Assembly (NCBI RefSeq): GCF_004331435.1
Contig: NZ_SJKA01000019.1
Span: 62,001-126,000, forward strand
Length of the DNA: 64,000 nt
Direction of reading: 5' to 3'
Source of the DNA: Kribbella sindirgiensis
GTDB taxonomy: Bacteria > Actinomycetota > Actinomycetes > Propionibacteriales > Kribbellaceae
Below the pieces are notes generated by a model, which saw only the letters and a list, made by a program, of their open reading frames with translations, had not been told where the DNA came from and searched no databases. This document shows positions 38,157-46,678 of this stretch, in pieces. Numbering within the stretch: position 1 is the stretch's first letter; each line of letters opens with the position of its first letter. The position numbers were made by a program, and so were the translations under genes.

Positions 38157-38855
38157 ATGAGTACCTGGCGCAAGACGATGCTTGTCACCGTGAGCGCGCT
38201 CGCGATCCTGCTCGGCGGAGGTGTCGTCGCGATGGCGGCGGGGCAGTCCCCGGCAGCCGACGTCAGCGTGCAGGCGGTGACGCCGGTGCAGCAGCAGGAC
38301 TTGCAGTTCACCCGTGAAGAGGAGCGGATGGCCCGCGATCTCTACAAGCTGTTCGCCGAGAAGTACGACGATCTGCCGGTCTTCGGCCGCATCAGCTGGA
38401 GTGAGCAGCGGCACTTCGATGCGGTCGGCAACATGCTGGTGCGGTACGGCATCGAGGACCCGTCGGCCGGCAAGGCCGCCGGCGTCTACAGCGATGCCGC
38501 TGTCCAGAAGCTGTACGACGGCTGGAAGGCACAGGGCCTGAAGTCGTCCGACGAGGCCCTGAACGCCGCGATCGCGTTGGAGACGCGCGATATCGCGGAT
38601 CTGGAGAAGCTGGTCGCCAAGGACAACCCGAGCGATGTCGAGTCGCTGTACAGCCAACTGCTCGCCGCGTCGAGGCATCACCAGTCTGCCTTTGCCGCGG
38701 TCGCTGACGGCGACCTGCTCGGTGCCGGATGCCCCGGCATGGGGAGCATGCACGACCCGGACGAGCGGGGCTCGGGCGGAGGCCCTGGTGGATGGACCGA
38801 CGGCCGCGGAAACGGGACTGGGCCGATGGGTTCGCGCGGAGGGATGAACAGGTAG
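38157..38855 (+). CDS. DUF2202 domain secreted/membrane-anchored protein
   Basis: A 232-aa protein with an N-terminal signal peptide or anchor (MLVTVSALAILLGGGVVAMAA) and a ferritin-like helical DUF2202 domain (about 48-200; FTREEERMARDLYKLFAEKY, SEQRHFDAVG). DUF2202 resembles the four-helix bundle of ferritins. The C-terminus is glycine/methionine-rich (MGSRGGMNR), suggesting metal or copper binding. GGAGG precedes ATG 38157. It lies beside a two-component system on the other strand. Confidence 0.8.
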   Translation: MSTWRKTMLVTVSALAILLGGGVVAMAAGQSPAADVSVQAVTPVQQQDLQFTREEERMARDLYKLFAEKYDDLPVFGRISWSEQRHFDAVGNMLVRYGIEDPSAGKAAGVYSDAAVQKLYDGWKAQGLKSSDEALNAAIALETRDIADLEKLVAKDNPSDVESLYSQLLAASRHHQSAFAAVADGDLLGAGCPGMGSMHDPDERGSGGGPGGWTDGRGNGTGPMGSRGGMNR

Positions 38856-38859
38856 CCGA

Positions 38860-39957
38860 TCAGCCGCCTCGGCCGGGCAGCGCAAGTAGCGTCACCGTGA
38901 AGGTCGCGCCTGTGGCGGGCCCGGCCGAGGCCGCCGTGATGTCACCGCCATGGGCCCTGACGATCCCGCGCGCGATCGTCAGGCCGATCCCCGAACCGCC
39001 CGCGTGATCACCTCGACGGTTCCGCACCCGGTAGAAGCGCTCGAAGACACGCTGCAGATCCTCGCGCGCCAGCCCTTCTCCGTCGTCGATCACCTGAACC
39101 TCGGCCAGATCGCGCTGATGCCTGGTTCGCACCTCCACAGAGCCGCCAGGCCCCGTGGCCCGGAGGGCGTTGCCCAGCAGGTTCGTCACCACCTGCGCCA
39201 GGCGGTCCGGATCGCCCGAGACCCAGATCGGCGCCGGGGTGCCGGTCACGGTGAGTCGGACGCCGGCTTCGTCGAACTGGGGCCGCATGCGCTCGGCCGA
39301 CTGCTCGACCAGCGGCATGAGGTCGATCACCTGGATCCGAAGATCCAGCAGGTTCTCCTCGGTCCGAGACAGAGCGCTCAGGTCGTCGGCGAGCCGCCTC
39401 AAGCGGTGCAGTTCGGTGGTGACTCGTTGCAGCGTCTCTGCATCCGGCGGAAACACTCCGTCGAGCATGCCCTCGACGTACCCCTCGACAACTGTCAGCG
39501 GGGTGCGCAGTTCGTGTGCGACATCAGAGATCAAATGCACCCGGCGCTCCTCGGTGTCCCCGAGGCGGCCGGCCAGATCGTTCACGTCGTGGACGAGCTC
39601 GGCGAGCTCGAGCTCCCGCGGCGCCGCGACCTGTTCGTCGTAGTGTCCCTCCGCCAGCCGCCGGGTTGCGGCCCGGACGGCCCGCAACGGACTGAGCAAG
39701 CGGTGTGCCGCCACAGCGGCCGCGGCCGCTGCGACCGCTGCACTGAGGATGAGACCGATCACCAGCGAGGTGTTCACCGCGGACACGAACGTCGACCTGA
39801 GCTCTCCGCCCTGCCCTCCGGCGCGGGGGCCCATCATCCTCATCCCCGAGTCGAAGAGCGTCGGCGCGAGGAGGCGGACGACGGCGTACGTGGTCACCGC
39901 ACCGATCACCGCGACCGCGAGGTGCGACAGGAAGAGGCGAACCGACAGGCGATTCAT
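38860..39957 (-). CDS. Sensor histidine kinase (BaeS/TcrY-like)
   Basis: The 365-aa protein has two transmembrane segments (about 8-30 and 60-85), a HAMP domain (about 86-140), the HisKA box DVAHELRTPLTVVEGY (His near 147) and an HATPase domain with N-box LLGNALRAT, G1 DDGEGL and GGSGIGLTIARGIV. The sensory loop between the helices is short and methionine-rich. It overlaps the response-regulator gene by 4 bp. It is convergent with the DUF2202 gene, which may be its target. Confidence 0.9.
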   Translation of the reverse strand: MNRLSVRLFLSHLAVAVIGAVTTYAVVRLLAPTLFDSGMRMMGPRAGGQGGELRSTFVSAVNTSLVIGLILSAAVAAAAAAVAAHRLLSPLRAVRAATRRLAEGHYDEQVAAPRELELAELVHDVNDLAGRLGDTEERRVHLISDVAHELRTPLTVVEGYVEGMLDGVFPPDAETLQRVTTELHRLRRLADDLSALSRTEENLLDLRIQVIDLMPLVEQSAERMRPQFDEAGVRLTVTGTPAPIWVSGDPDRLAQVVTNLLGNALRATGPGGSVEVRTRHQRDLAEVQVIDDGEGLAREDLQRVFERFYRVRNRRGDHAGGSGIGLTIARGIVRAHGGDITAASAGPATGATFTVTLLALPGRGG

Positions 39958-40637
39958 GCCGGCTCCAGGAGGAACTTGTAGCCGACGCCGCGGACCGTGC
40001 CGATGATGTGCGGTTGCGTCGCGTCGTCGTGCAACTGCTGGCGAAGGTTGCGGATGTGCACATCGACCACCCGTTCGTCGCCGTAGAAGTCGTAGCCCCA
40101 GACGCGTTCCAGGAGCTGGCGGCGGGAGAACACCCGGCCGGGCGACTCCGCGAGTGCGGTCAGCAGATCGAACTCGAGAGCGGTCAACGTGACAGGCTCG
40201 TCGTGAACGGTCACCTCGCGGCGGAGCAGGTCCAGGGTCAGGCCCGGGAAGGTGCGGCGATGGGACTCCGGCGCCGATCGGCTGCGGCGGAGTACAGCCT
40301 TCACGCGAGCCGTGACTTCACGGGGACTGAACGGCTTCGTGATGTAGTCGTCCGCTCCCACGCCCAGTCCGACGAGTTTGTCGGTCTCCTCGGTCCGGGC
40401 GGTGACGAGGAGCACGAAGACCTGACTGAAGGTCCGGATGCGCCGAAGCGCCTCGAGACCGTCGAGGTCGGGCAGCATGACGTCCAGCAGAACCGCGGCC
40501 GGCTCCTGCCGCCGTACCCGGTCAACTGCGTCGGCACCTGTGGCCGCCTCGACGACTCGGAAACCCTCGGCCTCCAGATAGCCGCGCAGGACCCGGCGGA
40601 TCTCCGGCTCGTCGTCGACGACGAGCACCTCGTGCAT
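39954..40637 (-). CDS. OmpR-family response regulator
   Basis: A 227-aa regulator. The receiver domain (about 1-115) has DDEPEIR, the phospho-acceptor Asp in LLDVMLPDLDG and the lysine in TKPFS; a winged-helix DNA-binding domain follows (about 130-225; ALEFDLLTALAESPGRVFSR, VWGYDFYGDERVVDVHIRNL). ATG 40637 has AGGGAGAG upstream; the frame is open far further but into unrelated antisense sequence. It is divergent from the sulfide:quinone reductase gene. Confidence 0.93.
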   Translation of the reverse strand: MHEVLVVDDEPEIRRVLRGYLEAEGFRVVEAATGADAVDRVRRQEPAAVLLDVMLPDLDGLEALRRIRTFSQVFVLLVTARTEETDKLVGLGVGADDYITKPFSPREVTARVKAVLRRSRSAPESHRRTFPGLTLDLLRREVTVHDEPVTLTALEFDLLTALAESPGRVFSRRQLLERVWGYDFYGDERVVDVHIRNLRQQLHDDATQPHIIGTVRGVGYKFLLEPA

Positions 40638-40850
40638 CCGGCTCTCCCTTCCGGTCTCTCCAGTGGACGGCGGCGCTCGGAATCGGCCCAGAGGCATAAG
40701 TCCCGTAGCTCCGAGGACTCCTTCCCTCGCGTGGTCATCGCGGAGAGCCGGTGACCTCAGGCCCTCCTGACCAGGGCCACTCGGCTCTCCTGCGGGAAGG
40801 ACCCTGGCGGGTAGACCGGAGTCAGGTGATGTCGATCGAGGAGGCTGGAA

Positions 40851-42053
40851 ATGCGCAAGAAGGTTCTGGTACTGGGCGCCAACTTCGGCGGACTGACCGC
40901 GGCGTTGGCCGTCCGGCACGAGCTGGACGGCGATGTGGACGTGACGGTGGTGTCGGCCAGCGACCAATTCCTGTTCAATCCCAGCCTGATCTGGCTGCCG
41001 TTCGGCAAACGGGACAGCGCGGACATCACGTTCCCGGTGGCGCCGACCCTGGAGTCGCACGGCATCGAGTTCATCCACGCCGCCGCCACGGGCCTGGACC
41101 CGGTCGCGAAGAAGGTGACGATCGACGGCGGCCGAGAGCTCGGCTACGACTACCTGGTCATCGCGACCGGCTACCGCAACAAAGACGACGTCGTTCCCGG
41201 GTTCAAGGAGAACGCCAACACGATCACCACGCTCCCGGCGGCCGAGCGGGCCGCCGTCGCCTGGCGCCGGTACCTCGATCGCCCGGGTGACATCGTGATC
41301 GCCGCGAGCCAAGGTGCAGGCTGCTTCGGCGCCGCGTACGAGTTCTTGTTCAACACGGCGTACCAGCTCCGGAAGGCCGGGCTGCACAAGCAGGTCAAGC
41401 TGACCTACGTCACGGCCGAGCCGTTCCTCGGACACTTCGGGATCGGCGGCCTGCCGCACGGCGAGCAACTCCTGGGCATGTTCCTCAGGAAAGAGGGCAT
41501 CGACGCACGCATCTCGACCGGCATCGACCACATCGACCAGGGCGCGATGGTGCTCGCCGACGGCGAGAAGCTGCCCTTCCGGTTCAGCATGGTCGTACCA
41601 CCGTTCCTCGGGCAGCGCTTCCTCGCCGGGGCGAACGGGATGGCCGACGAGAAGGGCTACATCGCCGTACGGGACACCTACCAGAGCGAGAAGTACGACG
41701 ACGTCTACGCGGTCGGCGTGGCCGCCGCGGTCGACGCGCCCTGGCAGACGCCAACGCCTGTGGGAGTCCCGAAGACCGGCTTCCCGACCGAAGAGATGGC
41801 ACACACCGCCGCAGCCAACATCGCCGCCCAGATCCGGGGCGAGGAGCCGACACACAAGAAGGCGTTCGGCGACATCAAAGCTGTCTGCGTGATGGACGCC
41901 GGCAACAACGGCGTGATCATCCTCGCCGACAAGATGCTTCCGCCGCGCAAGCACGGCGTACTCATCCCCGGCCCGCAGGCCCACCTGATGAAGCTCGGCT
42001 TCGAGAAGTACTTCCTGTGGAAGATGCGCCACGGCTACGTACAGCTGCCCTGA
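40851..42053 (+). CDS. sqr: Sulfide:quinone reductase-like FAD oxidoreductase
   Basis: The 400-aa flavoprotein starts with a Rossmann motif (VLGANFGGLTAALA), and has ATG motif YDYLVIATGYRN and two cysteines at SQR positions: Cys158 (GAGCFGAAYEF) and Cys346 (AVCVMDAGNNG). SQR oxidises sulfide to polysulfide or persulfide and reduces membrane quinone. The usual third Cys near 128 is absent, as in some SQR types. It would generate the persulfide used by the CstB-like enzyme 4 kb upstream. Confidence 0.82.
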   Translation: MRKKVLVLGANFGGLTAALAVRHELDGDVDVTVVSASDQFLFNPSLIWLPFGKRDSADITFPVAPTLESHGIEFIHAAATGLDPVAKKVTIDGGRELGYDYLVIATGYRNKDDVVPGFKENANTITTLPAAERAAVAWRRYLDRPGDIVIAASQGAGCFGAAYEFLFNTAYQLRKAGLHKQVKLTYVTAEPFLGHFGIGGLPHGEQLLGMFLRKEGIDARISTGIDHIDQGAMVLADGEKLPFRFSMVVPPFLGQRFLAGANGMADEKGYIAVRDTYQSEKYDDVYAVGVAAAVDAPWQTPTPVGVPKTGFPTEEMAHTAAANIAAQIRGEEPTHKKAFGDIKAVCVMDAGNNGVIILADKMLPPRKHGVLIPGPQAHLMKLGFEKYFLWKMRHGYVQLP

Positions 42054-42062
42054 CGGAGGTAC

Positions 42063-43199
42063 ATGATGACTGGTGTCGAACCTGCCGACCACACGACCGC
42101 GACGTTGCCTGACTGGTCGTCGGTTCTGGCCGTGGTCGCCCATCCCGACGACGAGTCGTTCGGGCTGGGGGCCATCCTCGACAGCTTCGGACGAGCCGGC
42201 AGCCGGGTGTCCGTGCTGTGCCTGACTCACGGCGAGGCTTCCACGCTCGGTGCAGCCGGAGACCTCGGCAGACTGCGTGCAGCCGAACTACAGAACGCGG
42301 CCAAGGAACTCGGCGTCGACTCGGCCGTCCTGCTCGATCATCCGGATGGTGCGCTCGCCGAGGTCGCCCTGACGACGCTGACGGGCGACGTTCTCGCCCA
42401 GATCAGGACGTCAGGCGCAGATGGCCTGCTCGTCTTCGACCCTTCCGGCGTCAGCGGACACCCCGACCACGCCGCGGCCACGGCGGCCGCGCTGGCAGCT
42501 GCGCGTTGCGTCGACCTGCCCGTGCTCGGATGGACAGTCCCGCGCACGGTCGCGGACCGTCTGAACGGCGAACTCGGAACCGGCTTCATCGGCCACGACC
42601 CCACCGAGATCGACCTGGTCCTTCGCGTTGACAGACAGCACCAGCGGATCGCGAGCCTCGCGCACGCCTCCCAGGCCGTCCCCACCACTGTCCTGTGGCA
42701 CCGTCTCGATCTGCTCGGCGACGAAGAGCATCTCCGCTGGCTCCGGCATCAGACCGTCACAGTAACGTCGGCGCCGGTCGACGACCCCGCGGCGATGATC
42801 CGGGTCGACCACCAGGCGGGGGACAGGTTCGGCATCAGAATCCGCGGCCACGTTCTGTCCGTCGATCAACCGATCGACGTCGGTGGTGCGGACACTGCGC
42901 CGACACCGACAGAGCTGTTCGTCGCATCGCTCACCTCCTGCGTGGCGTTCTACGTTCGCCGCTACCTGCACCGGCATCACCTCGACGCCACAGGCCTGGT
43001 CGTCGACGCCTCGTTCCAGCTCGCGAACAAGCCCGCGAGGGTCGACCGAATCGACATCAGCATCCGGCTGTCCGATGCCCTTCCGCCCGTACGGCGTGAC
43101 GCGCTGCTGGCTGTCGCACGACACTGCACAGTGCACAACTCGATCACCACCGAACCGGACATCTCGATCGACCTCGTCTCGTCAGCACCCGCGGGCTGA
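42063..43199 (+). CDS. PIG-L deacetylase fused to OsmC-like peroxidase domain
   Basis: The 378-aa protein joins a PIG-L/LmbE-type zinc deacetylase (about 20-235; AHPDDESFGLGA and the later SGHPDHAAAT motif) to an OsmC/Ohr-type domain (about 245-375) with two cysteines, SLTSCVAFYVRRYL and ARHCTVHNSI. PIG-L enzymes of actinobacteria include MshB and Mca of mycothiol metabolism; OsmC proteins reduce organic peroxides or act on polysulfide. The gene begins 10 bp after sqr, so a role in thiol or persulfide handling is inferred. I know of no characterised protein of this type. Confidence 0.8.
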   Translation: MMTGVEPADHTTATLPDWSSVLAVVAHPDDESFGLGAILDSFGRAGSRVSVLCLTHGEASTLGAAGDLGRLRAAELQNAAKELGVDSAVLLDHPDGALAEVALTTLTGDVLAQIRTSGADGLLVFDPSGVSGHPDHAAATAAALAAARCVDLPVLGWTVPRTVADRLNGELGTGFIGHDPTEIDLVLRVDRQHQRIASLAHASQAVPTTVLWHRLDLLGDEEHLRWLRHQTVTVTSAPVDDPAAMIRVDHQAGDRFGIRIRGHVLSVDQPIDVGGADTAPTPTELFVASLTSCVAFYVRRYLHRHHLDATGLVVDASFQLANKPARVDRIDISIRLSDALPPVRRDALLAVARHCTVHNSITTEPDISIDLVSSAPAG

Positions 43200-43239
43200 C
43201 GAGTCGTTCACATCCGCCAGGGCATCGTGAGAGGACTGT

Positions 43240-44376
43240 GTGGCCATGTTGGAGTCCGGCGTTACGAAGGCCGACGTACGTCGATACCGTGCGATGCTCG
43301 CGGCCGAGCGTGATGCGGCAGCGCTCTACAAGGCGTTGGCGGCGGCCGAGGACGGGACGCGACGGGAGGCGTTCACCGAGCTCGCCGCGATCGAGGAGCG
43401 GCACGCCGCGCACTGGGAGGCGAAGCTGCGCGAGGCGGGTTCCGACGTGCCGCCGGCCGGGCGACCGGGACTGCGCACCCGCCTGCTGCGGTGGCTGTCG
43501 CGCCGGGTCGGCGCACGACCGCTGCTGCCGTACGTCGAGCGGATGGAGCGCGCCGACGCGAACAAGTACGACGCCGATCCGCAGGCCGCGGACGGGATGG
43601 CTGCCGAGGAACGCCGGCATGGGCGGCGTATCGCACGGATGCGCTCGGCGGGTGCCGGCACGGCGACGGAGCAGATCGCGCAGCGTGAGCGATGGCACCG
43701 AGGGGATCGGTCCGGCGGACTGCGTGCTGCGGTGTTCGGCGTCAGCGACGGTTTGGTGTCCAACGCCGCGCTGGTGATGGGCTTCGCCGGGTCCGGCGCC
43801 GGGCGGTCGACGGTGCTCCTGGCAGGCGTTGCAGGTCTGCTCGCGGGAGCGTTCTCGATGGCTGCGGGGGAGTACGTCTCGATGTCCAGCCAACGGGAGA
43901 TGTTCGAGCGCGAGATCAGCCTGGAAGCGGCCGAGCTCGAGGAGAACCCCGAGGAGGAACGGCTCGAGCTGGCGCTGCTGTACGAGGCGAAAGGCATTCC
44001 CAAGGACGAGGCGGCCCGCTTGGCCGACCAGTTGATGGCCGACCAGCCGGCAGCCCTGGACTCGCTCGTCCGCGAGGAGCTCGGACTGGATCCGGATGCG
44101 CTCGGCAGCCCCTGGACCGCCGCGGCATCGAGCATGATCGCATTCGCGGCGGGTGCCTTCGTTGTGGTGCTGCCCTACCTGATCGGCGGCGGGACGTCCG
44201 CATTCGTTGCAGCGCTGGTCGCCGCCCTCGCCGCGATGTTCGCCGTCGGTGCCGGCATCGGCGTACTCAACGGTCGTTCGGCTCCGCGTTCAGGCCTGCG
44301 TCAGGTCGTGGTCGGCGCGCTCGCCGTTGCGGTGACGTACGGCGTCGGCAGCCTGATCGGCACCACCGTCGCCTGA
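43240..44376 (+). CDS. VIT1/CCC1 transporter with N-terminal ferritin-like domain (MbfA-like)
   Basis: The 378-aa protein has an erythrin/ferritin-like four-helix domain (about 10-140) with ExxH metal sites (AIEERHAAHWEAK and AEERRHGRR) and a C-terminal VIT1 transporter domain (about 160-378) with GVSDGLVSNAALVMGFAG and SMAAGEYVSMSSQREMFERE. MbfA proteins export iron and manganese and protect from peroxide. GTG 43240 is preferred because AGAGGA lies 5 bp before it; ATG 43246 is near. It follows the PIG-L/OsmC gene by 40 bp. Confidence 0.87.
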   Translation: MAMLESGVTKADVRRYRAMLAAERDAAALYKALAAAEDGTRREAFTELAAIEERHAAHWEAKLREAGSDVPPAGRPGLRTRLLRWLSRRVGARPLLPYVERMERADANKYDADPQAADGMAAEERRHGRRIARMRSAGAGTATEQIAQRERWHRGDRSGGLRAAVFGVSDGLVSNAALVMGFAGSGAGRSTVLLAGVAGLLAGAFSMAAGEYVSMSSQREMFEREISLEAAELEENPEEERLELALLYEAKGIPKDEAARLADQLMADQPAALDSLVREELGLDPDALGSPWTAAASSMIAFAAGAFVVVLPYLIGGGTSAFVAALVAALAAMFAVGAGIGVLNGRSAPRSGLRQVVVGALAVAVTYGVGSLIGTTVA

Positions 44377-44462
44377 CACGGCCACCTCGCCCACGACCGT
44401 CGGGATCCCTGTGAAACAGGCGCTACACCTTCGAGCAGCCGCCTTGAGTTGTGCGCTTTGGA

Positions 44463-44478
44463 ATACCTCCCGGGGTAT
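44463..44478. promoter_or_regulatory. CstR-like operator A (trxA operon)
   Basis: ATACCTCCCGGGGTAT is an imperfect palindrome with intact ATACC/GGTAT arms. It is the left member of a pair upstream of the thioredoxin gene, whose operon ends with a CstR-like repressor. Confidence 0.6.
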
Positions 44479-44496
44479 GTACTGTTGATGATAGAA

Positions 44497-44512
44497 ACAC
44501 CCCGGGGGGTAT
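44497..44512. promoter_or_regulatory. CstR-like operator B (trxA operon)
   Basis: ACACCCCGGGGGGTAT starts exactly 34 bp after operator A, the same distance as in the pair at 35175/35209. The 18-bp spacer again contains TACTGT followed by GAT. It lies 37 bp before the trxA start. Confidence 0.6.
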
Positions 44513-44549
44513 CGCGAAGGGCGCGTCCCCGGGTTCGGGAGGAGAGAAC

Positions 44550-44906
44550 ATGAGCACCATCGAGATGACGGCCGCCGACTTCGAGAAGACGATCACCGAG
44601 AACGAGATCGTCCTGGTCGACTTCTGGGCGTCGTGGTGTGGGCCGTGCCGGATGTTCGCGCCGATCTTCGCGGCCGCCTCGGACCAGCACACCGACATCG
44701 TCTTCGCCAAGGTCGACACCGAGGCCGAGCAGGGACTGGCCGCGGCCGCCGGGATCACGTCGATCCCGACCCTGATGGCCTTCAAGCGCGGCGCACTGGT
44801 CTTCTCGCAGCCGGGCGCGCTGCCCGCGCAGGCACTGGATCAGGTCGTCACCGCTGTGCGCGAACTGGACATCGAAAAGGCGCGCCGCGAGGCGAAGAGC
44901 GCATGA
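44550..44906 (+). CDS. trxA: Thioredoxin
   Basis: A 118-aa thioredoxin with active site WCGPC (Cys30, Cys33) and cis-proline in TSIPTLMAF. The ATG follows GGGAGGAGAG; the frame extends upstream through the operators and is not used there. The C-terminal helix is longer and charged (DIEKARREAKSA). In this operon it may reduce persulfides on target proteins. Its stop overlaps the DUF302 gene start. Confidence 0.92.
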   Translation: MSTIEMTAADFEKTITENEIVLVDFWASWCGPCRMFAPIFAAASDQHTDIVFAKVDTEAEQGLAAAAGITSIPTLMAFKRGALVFSQPGALPAQALDQVVTAVRELDIEKARREAKSA

Positions 44907-45310
44907 TGCCGGACTACAGCCTCAGCACGAAGGTGACCAGGCCGTACGGCGAAACCGTCGAGGCGGTCCGGTCCGCGCTGGCCGAGCAGGGATTCGGCGT
45001 CCTGACCGAGATCGACCTGCAGGCGACGCTGGCAGCCAAGCTCGGTGTCGACGTGCCGGCACAGGTCATCCTGGGCGCCTGCCGTCCGCCGCTGGCGTAT
45101 CAGGCACTGCAAGCGGACCCGTCGATCGCCGTCATGCTGCCCTGCAACGTTGTTGTCCGGGCGCTCGACGAGACGACCTCCGTCGTGGAGGCCTTCAACC
45201 CCGACCTGATGTCGGCACTCAGCGATACACCGGAGCTGCGGCTCGTCGCGCAGGACGCCAAGGACCGGCTTCTCGCCGTCCTTGCCGCAGTGACCGAGGA
45301 GAAGAGATGA
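44903..45310 (+). CDS. DUF302 domain protein
   Basis: A 135-aa protein with one DUF302 domain (about 15-130; SALAEQGFGVLTEIDLQATL, ILGACRPPLAYQAL, VMLPCNVVVR). Function is unknown; DUF302 proteins often occur with rhodaneses and CsoR/CstR-type repressors. Two conserved cysteines are in GACRPP and LPCNVVV. It overlaps trxA and the repressor gene by 4 bp each. Confidence 0.85.
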   Translation: MMPDYSLSTKVTRPYGETVEAVRSALAEQGFGVLTEIDLQATLAAKLGVDVPAQVILGACRPPLAYQALQADPSIAVMLPCNVVVRALDETTSVVEAFNPDLMSALSDTPELRLVAQDAKDRLLAVLAAVTEEKR

Positions 45311-45573
45311 CTGCGCTCGACCCGAGCGAGATGGGTCCGGTCGTCAACCGGATCAAGCGCGCCCAAGGGCAGCTGGCCGGCGTCCTGCGGATGCTGGAGG
45401 AGGGCCGGGACTGCGAGGAAGTCGTCACCCAACTGGCCGCGGTCTCCCGCGCACTCGACCGCGCGGGCTTCGCGATCGTGGCCGCCGGCCTGCGTCAGTG
45501 CATCGTGAACGGTGACGGCCCCGACAGCCTCGACACCAAGAAGATGGAGAAACTCTTCCTGTCCTTGGCCTGA
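45307..45573 (+). CDS. CsoR/FrmR-family repressor, CstR-like
   Basis: An 88-aa repressor, paralogous to the one at 34879-35136. Cys36 and Cys65 have the family spacing, and the copper-ligand His position is Gly61. Both proteins end in a KKMEKLFL(S/A)LA or AKMEKLFLALA tail. It is the last gene of the trxA operon and probably binds the paired sites at 44463/44497. A degraded recombinase begins 16 bp after its stop. Confidence 0.83.
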   Translation: MTALDPSEMGPVVNRIKRAQGQLAGVLRMLEEGRDCEEVVTQLAAVSRALDRAGFAIVAAGLRQCIVNGDGPDSLDTKKMEKLFLSLA

Positions 45574-45588
45574 CAGCCGCGAGGTGCC

Positions 45589-45975
45589 GCGCGTCGTGGC
45601 GACACGGTCTACTACAGGTGCAACGCCCGTACGCTCGACGCCGGATCAGCGTCATCGTTCCGCGGACAGCTCGCCGGATCGGTTCGCTGTTCGATCCTGG
45701 CTGCAGAGAGGTGACGATCGCGGCGCGGTTGGAGGCTGGCGATTCCGCCGAGCCGAGCAGATCCGGAGGCGTACATAGACCAGTTGGGCGATGTGGGGAG
45801 CCTTGAACATCGCTGAACCGGAGGAGCTGAGCGAGCCCCACTCGTCGCTGAGACCGGCCCTGACATACGACCACGTCGACCAGAAGATCAACGTAGAGGT
45901 CGACCCCAACCTTAACCCGGAAGCCTTGGAGCCGGTCATCGAATGGACAGGTGCCCGGCCGAGCGTCCGCTACCA
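45589..45975 (+). pseudogene. Degraded large serine recombinase, C-terminal remnants
   Basis: The first stretch reads ARRGDTVYYRCNARTLDAGS, matching the zinc-ribbon end of the recombinase remnant at 57.4 kb (FYRCSARTLVPGS there). It is stopped at about 45711. A second piece in another frame (from 45791) contains LRPALTYDHVDQKINVEVDP, which fits the last beta strands of such recombinases. Catalytic and most DNA-binding regions are missing. It is a relic of an integrative element whose edge abuts the sulfur-stress operon. Confidence 0.6.
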
Positions 45976-46090
45976 GCTACGACGCCCCCCCGACGACCAG
46001 GTCGATCTCGGGCACGCCGACCAGCAGGCAGCAGGCAATCAAGGAGTGGGATCACTTCATGGCGCGGAGAATCACCAACAGGTGAAGGAG

Positions 46091-46359
46091 GTGACCATCC
46101 GCTGTGGCGACGAACCGACCCCGGATCGGGTCTCATGGGCCAGACAGGTTGTTGAGCTCGAGGATGAGATGTCACGTTTGGTGGACATGTACTCGCACGT
46201 CCAAGGCCTGTCTTCGAATCTGACCAGAAGCTCTGGAACGAGCTCCAGCGCAAGCTAGCCGACCAAGACCCTCGATCGGCCCTGGCCGCCGGTTCCATCG
46301 AGACACATGCAGCGAAACTCAAACGTCGGCGAGACGAGGGTCGGGTCGCCCACAATTGA
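46091..46359 (+). pseudogene. Frameshifted small hypothetical gene
   Basis: The frame from GTG 46091 reads sensibly (VTIRCGDEPTPDRVSWARQV, then VELEDEMSRLVDMYSHV) until about 46205. From there another frame continues with similar helical character (VFESDQKLWNELQRKLADQD, IETHAAKLKRRRDEGRVAHN) to a stop at 46357. The likely explanation is one indel near 46200. No family is recognised. Confidence 0.35.
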
Positions 46360-46678
46360 TGGCCTACCGGCGGGGCCTACCGGCGGGCGTCGACCAGCTC
46401 GACTGCACCTGTGGGCCGAGCGCGGCTCAGTCGATCGCCGGGATGCTCGGGCGGTGTTGACCCGGCCTGATCTTGGTGCTGGTGCACCAGCACCCACTCG
46501 ACCCGCTTCCATTGATCCTCGCTCACGTGTAAACGGTAGGGCGGCGCGCGGCCGTGGCGTACACGCTGAAGACCTCGCCGCGCGGGCCGATCGGAGTGTT
46601 CCGCGAACCCTCTGCTCGCGAGACTAGCGGCATGAGCCAGGAACCAGACGCCTGTCCGTACTTGGAGCTGGTGATGCG
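46360..46678. other. Stretch with no convincing gene
   Basis: A 13-bp tandem duplication of GCCTACCGGCGGG lies at 46362-46387. A 49-codon minus-strand frame (46377-46526, MSEDQWKRVEWVLVHQHQDQ at its start) is possible but lacks a ribosome site and a known family. Nothing else is supported. Confidence 0.3.

Noticed and set aside
40741-40790. DosR-like site between the response regulator and sqr
   Set aside because: An inverted repeat GGCCCT / AGGGCC is present, but spacing and arms do not fit the GGGAC-GTCCC pattern of the other three sites.
34879-45573. Copper-sensing CsoR repressors
   Set aside because: The His copper ligand is Gly in both, and the neighbours are sulfur-handling genes, not copper pumps.
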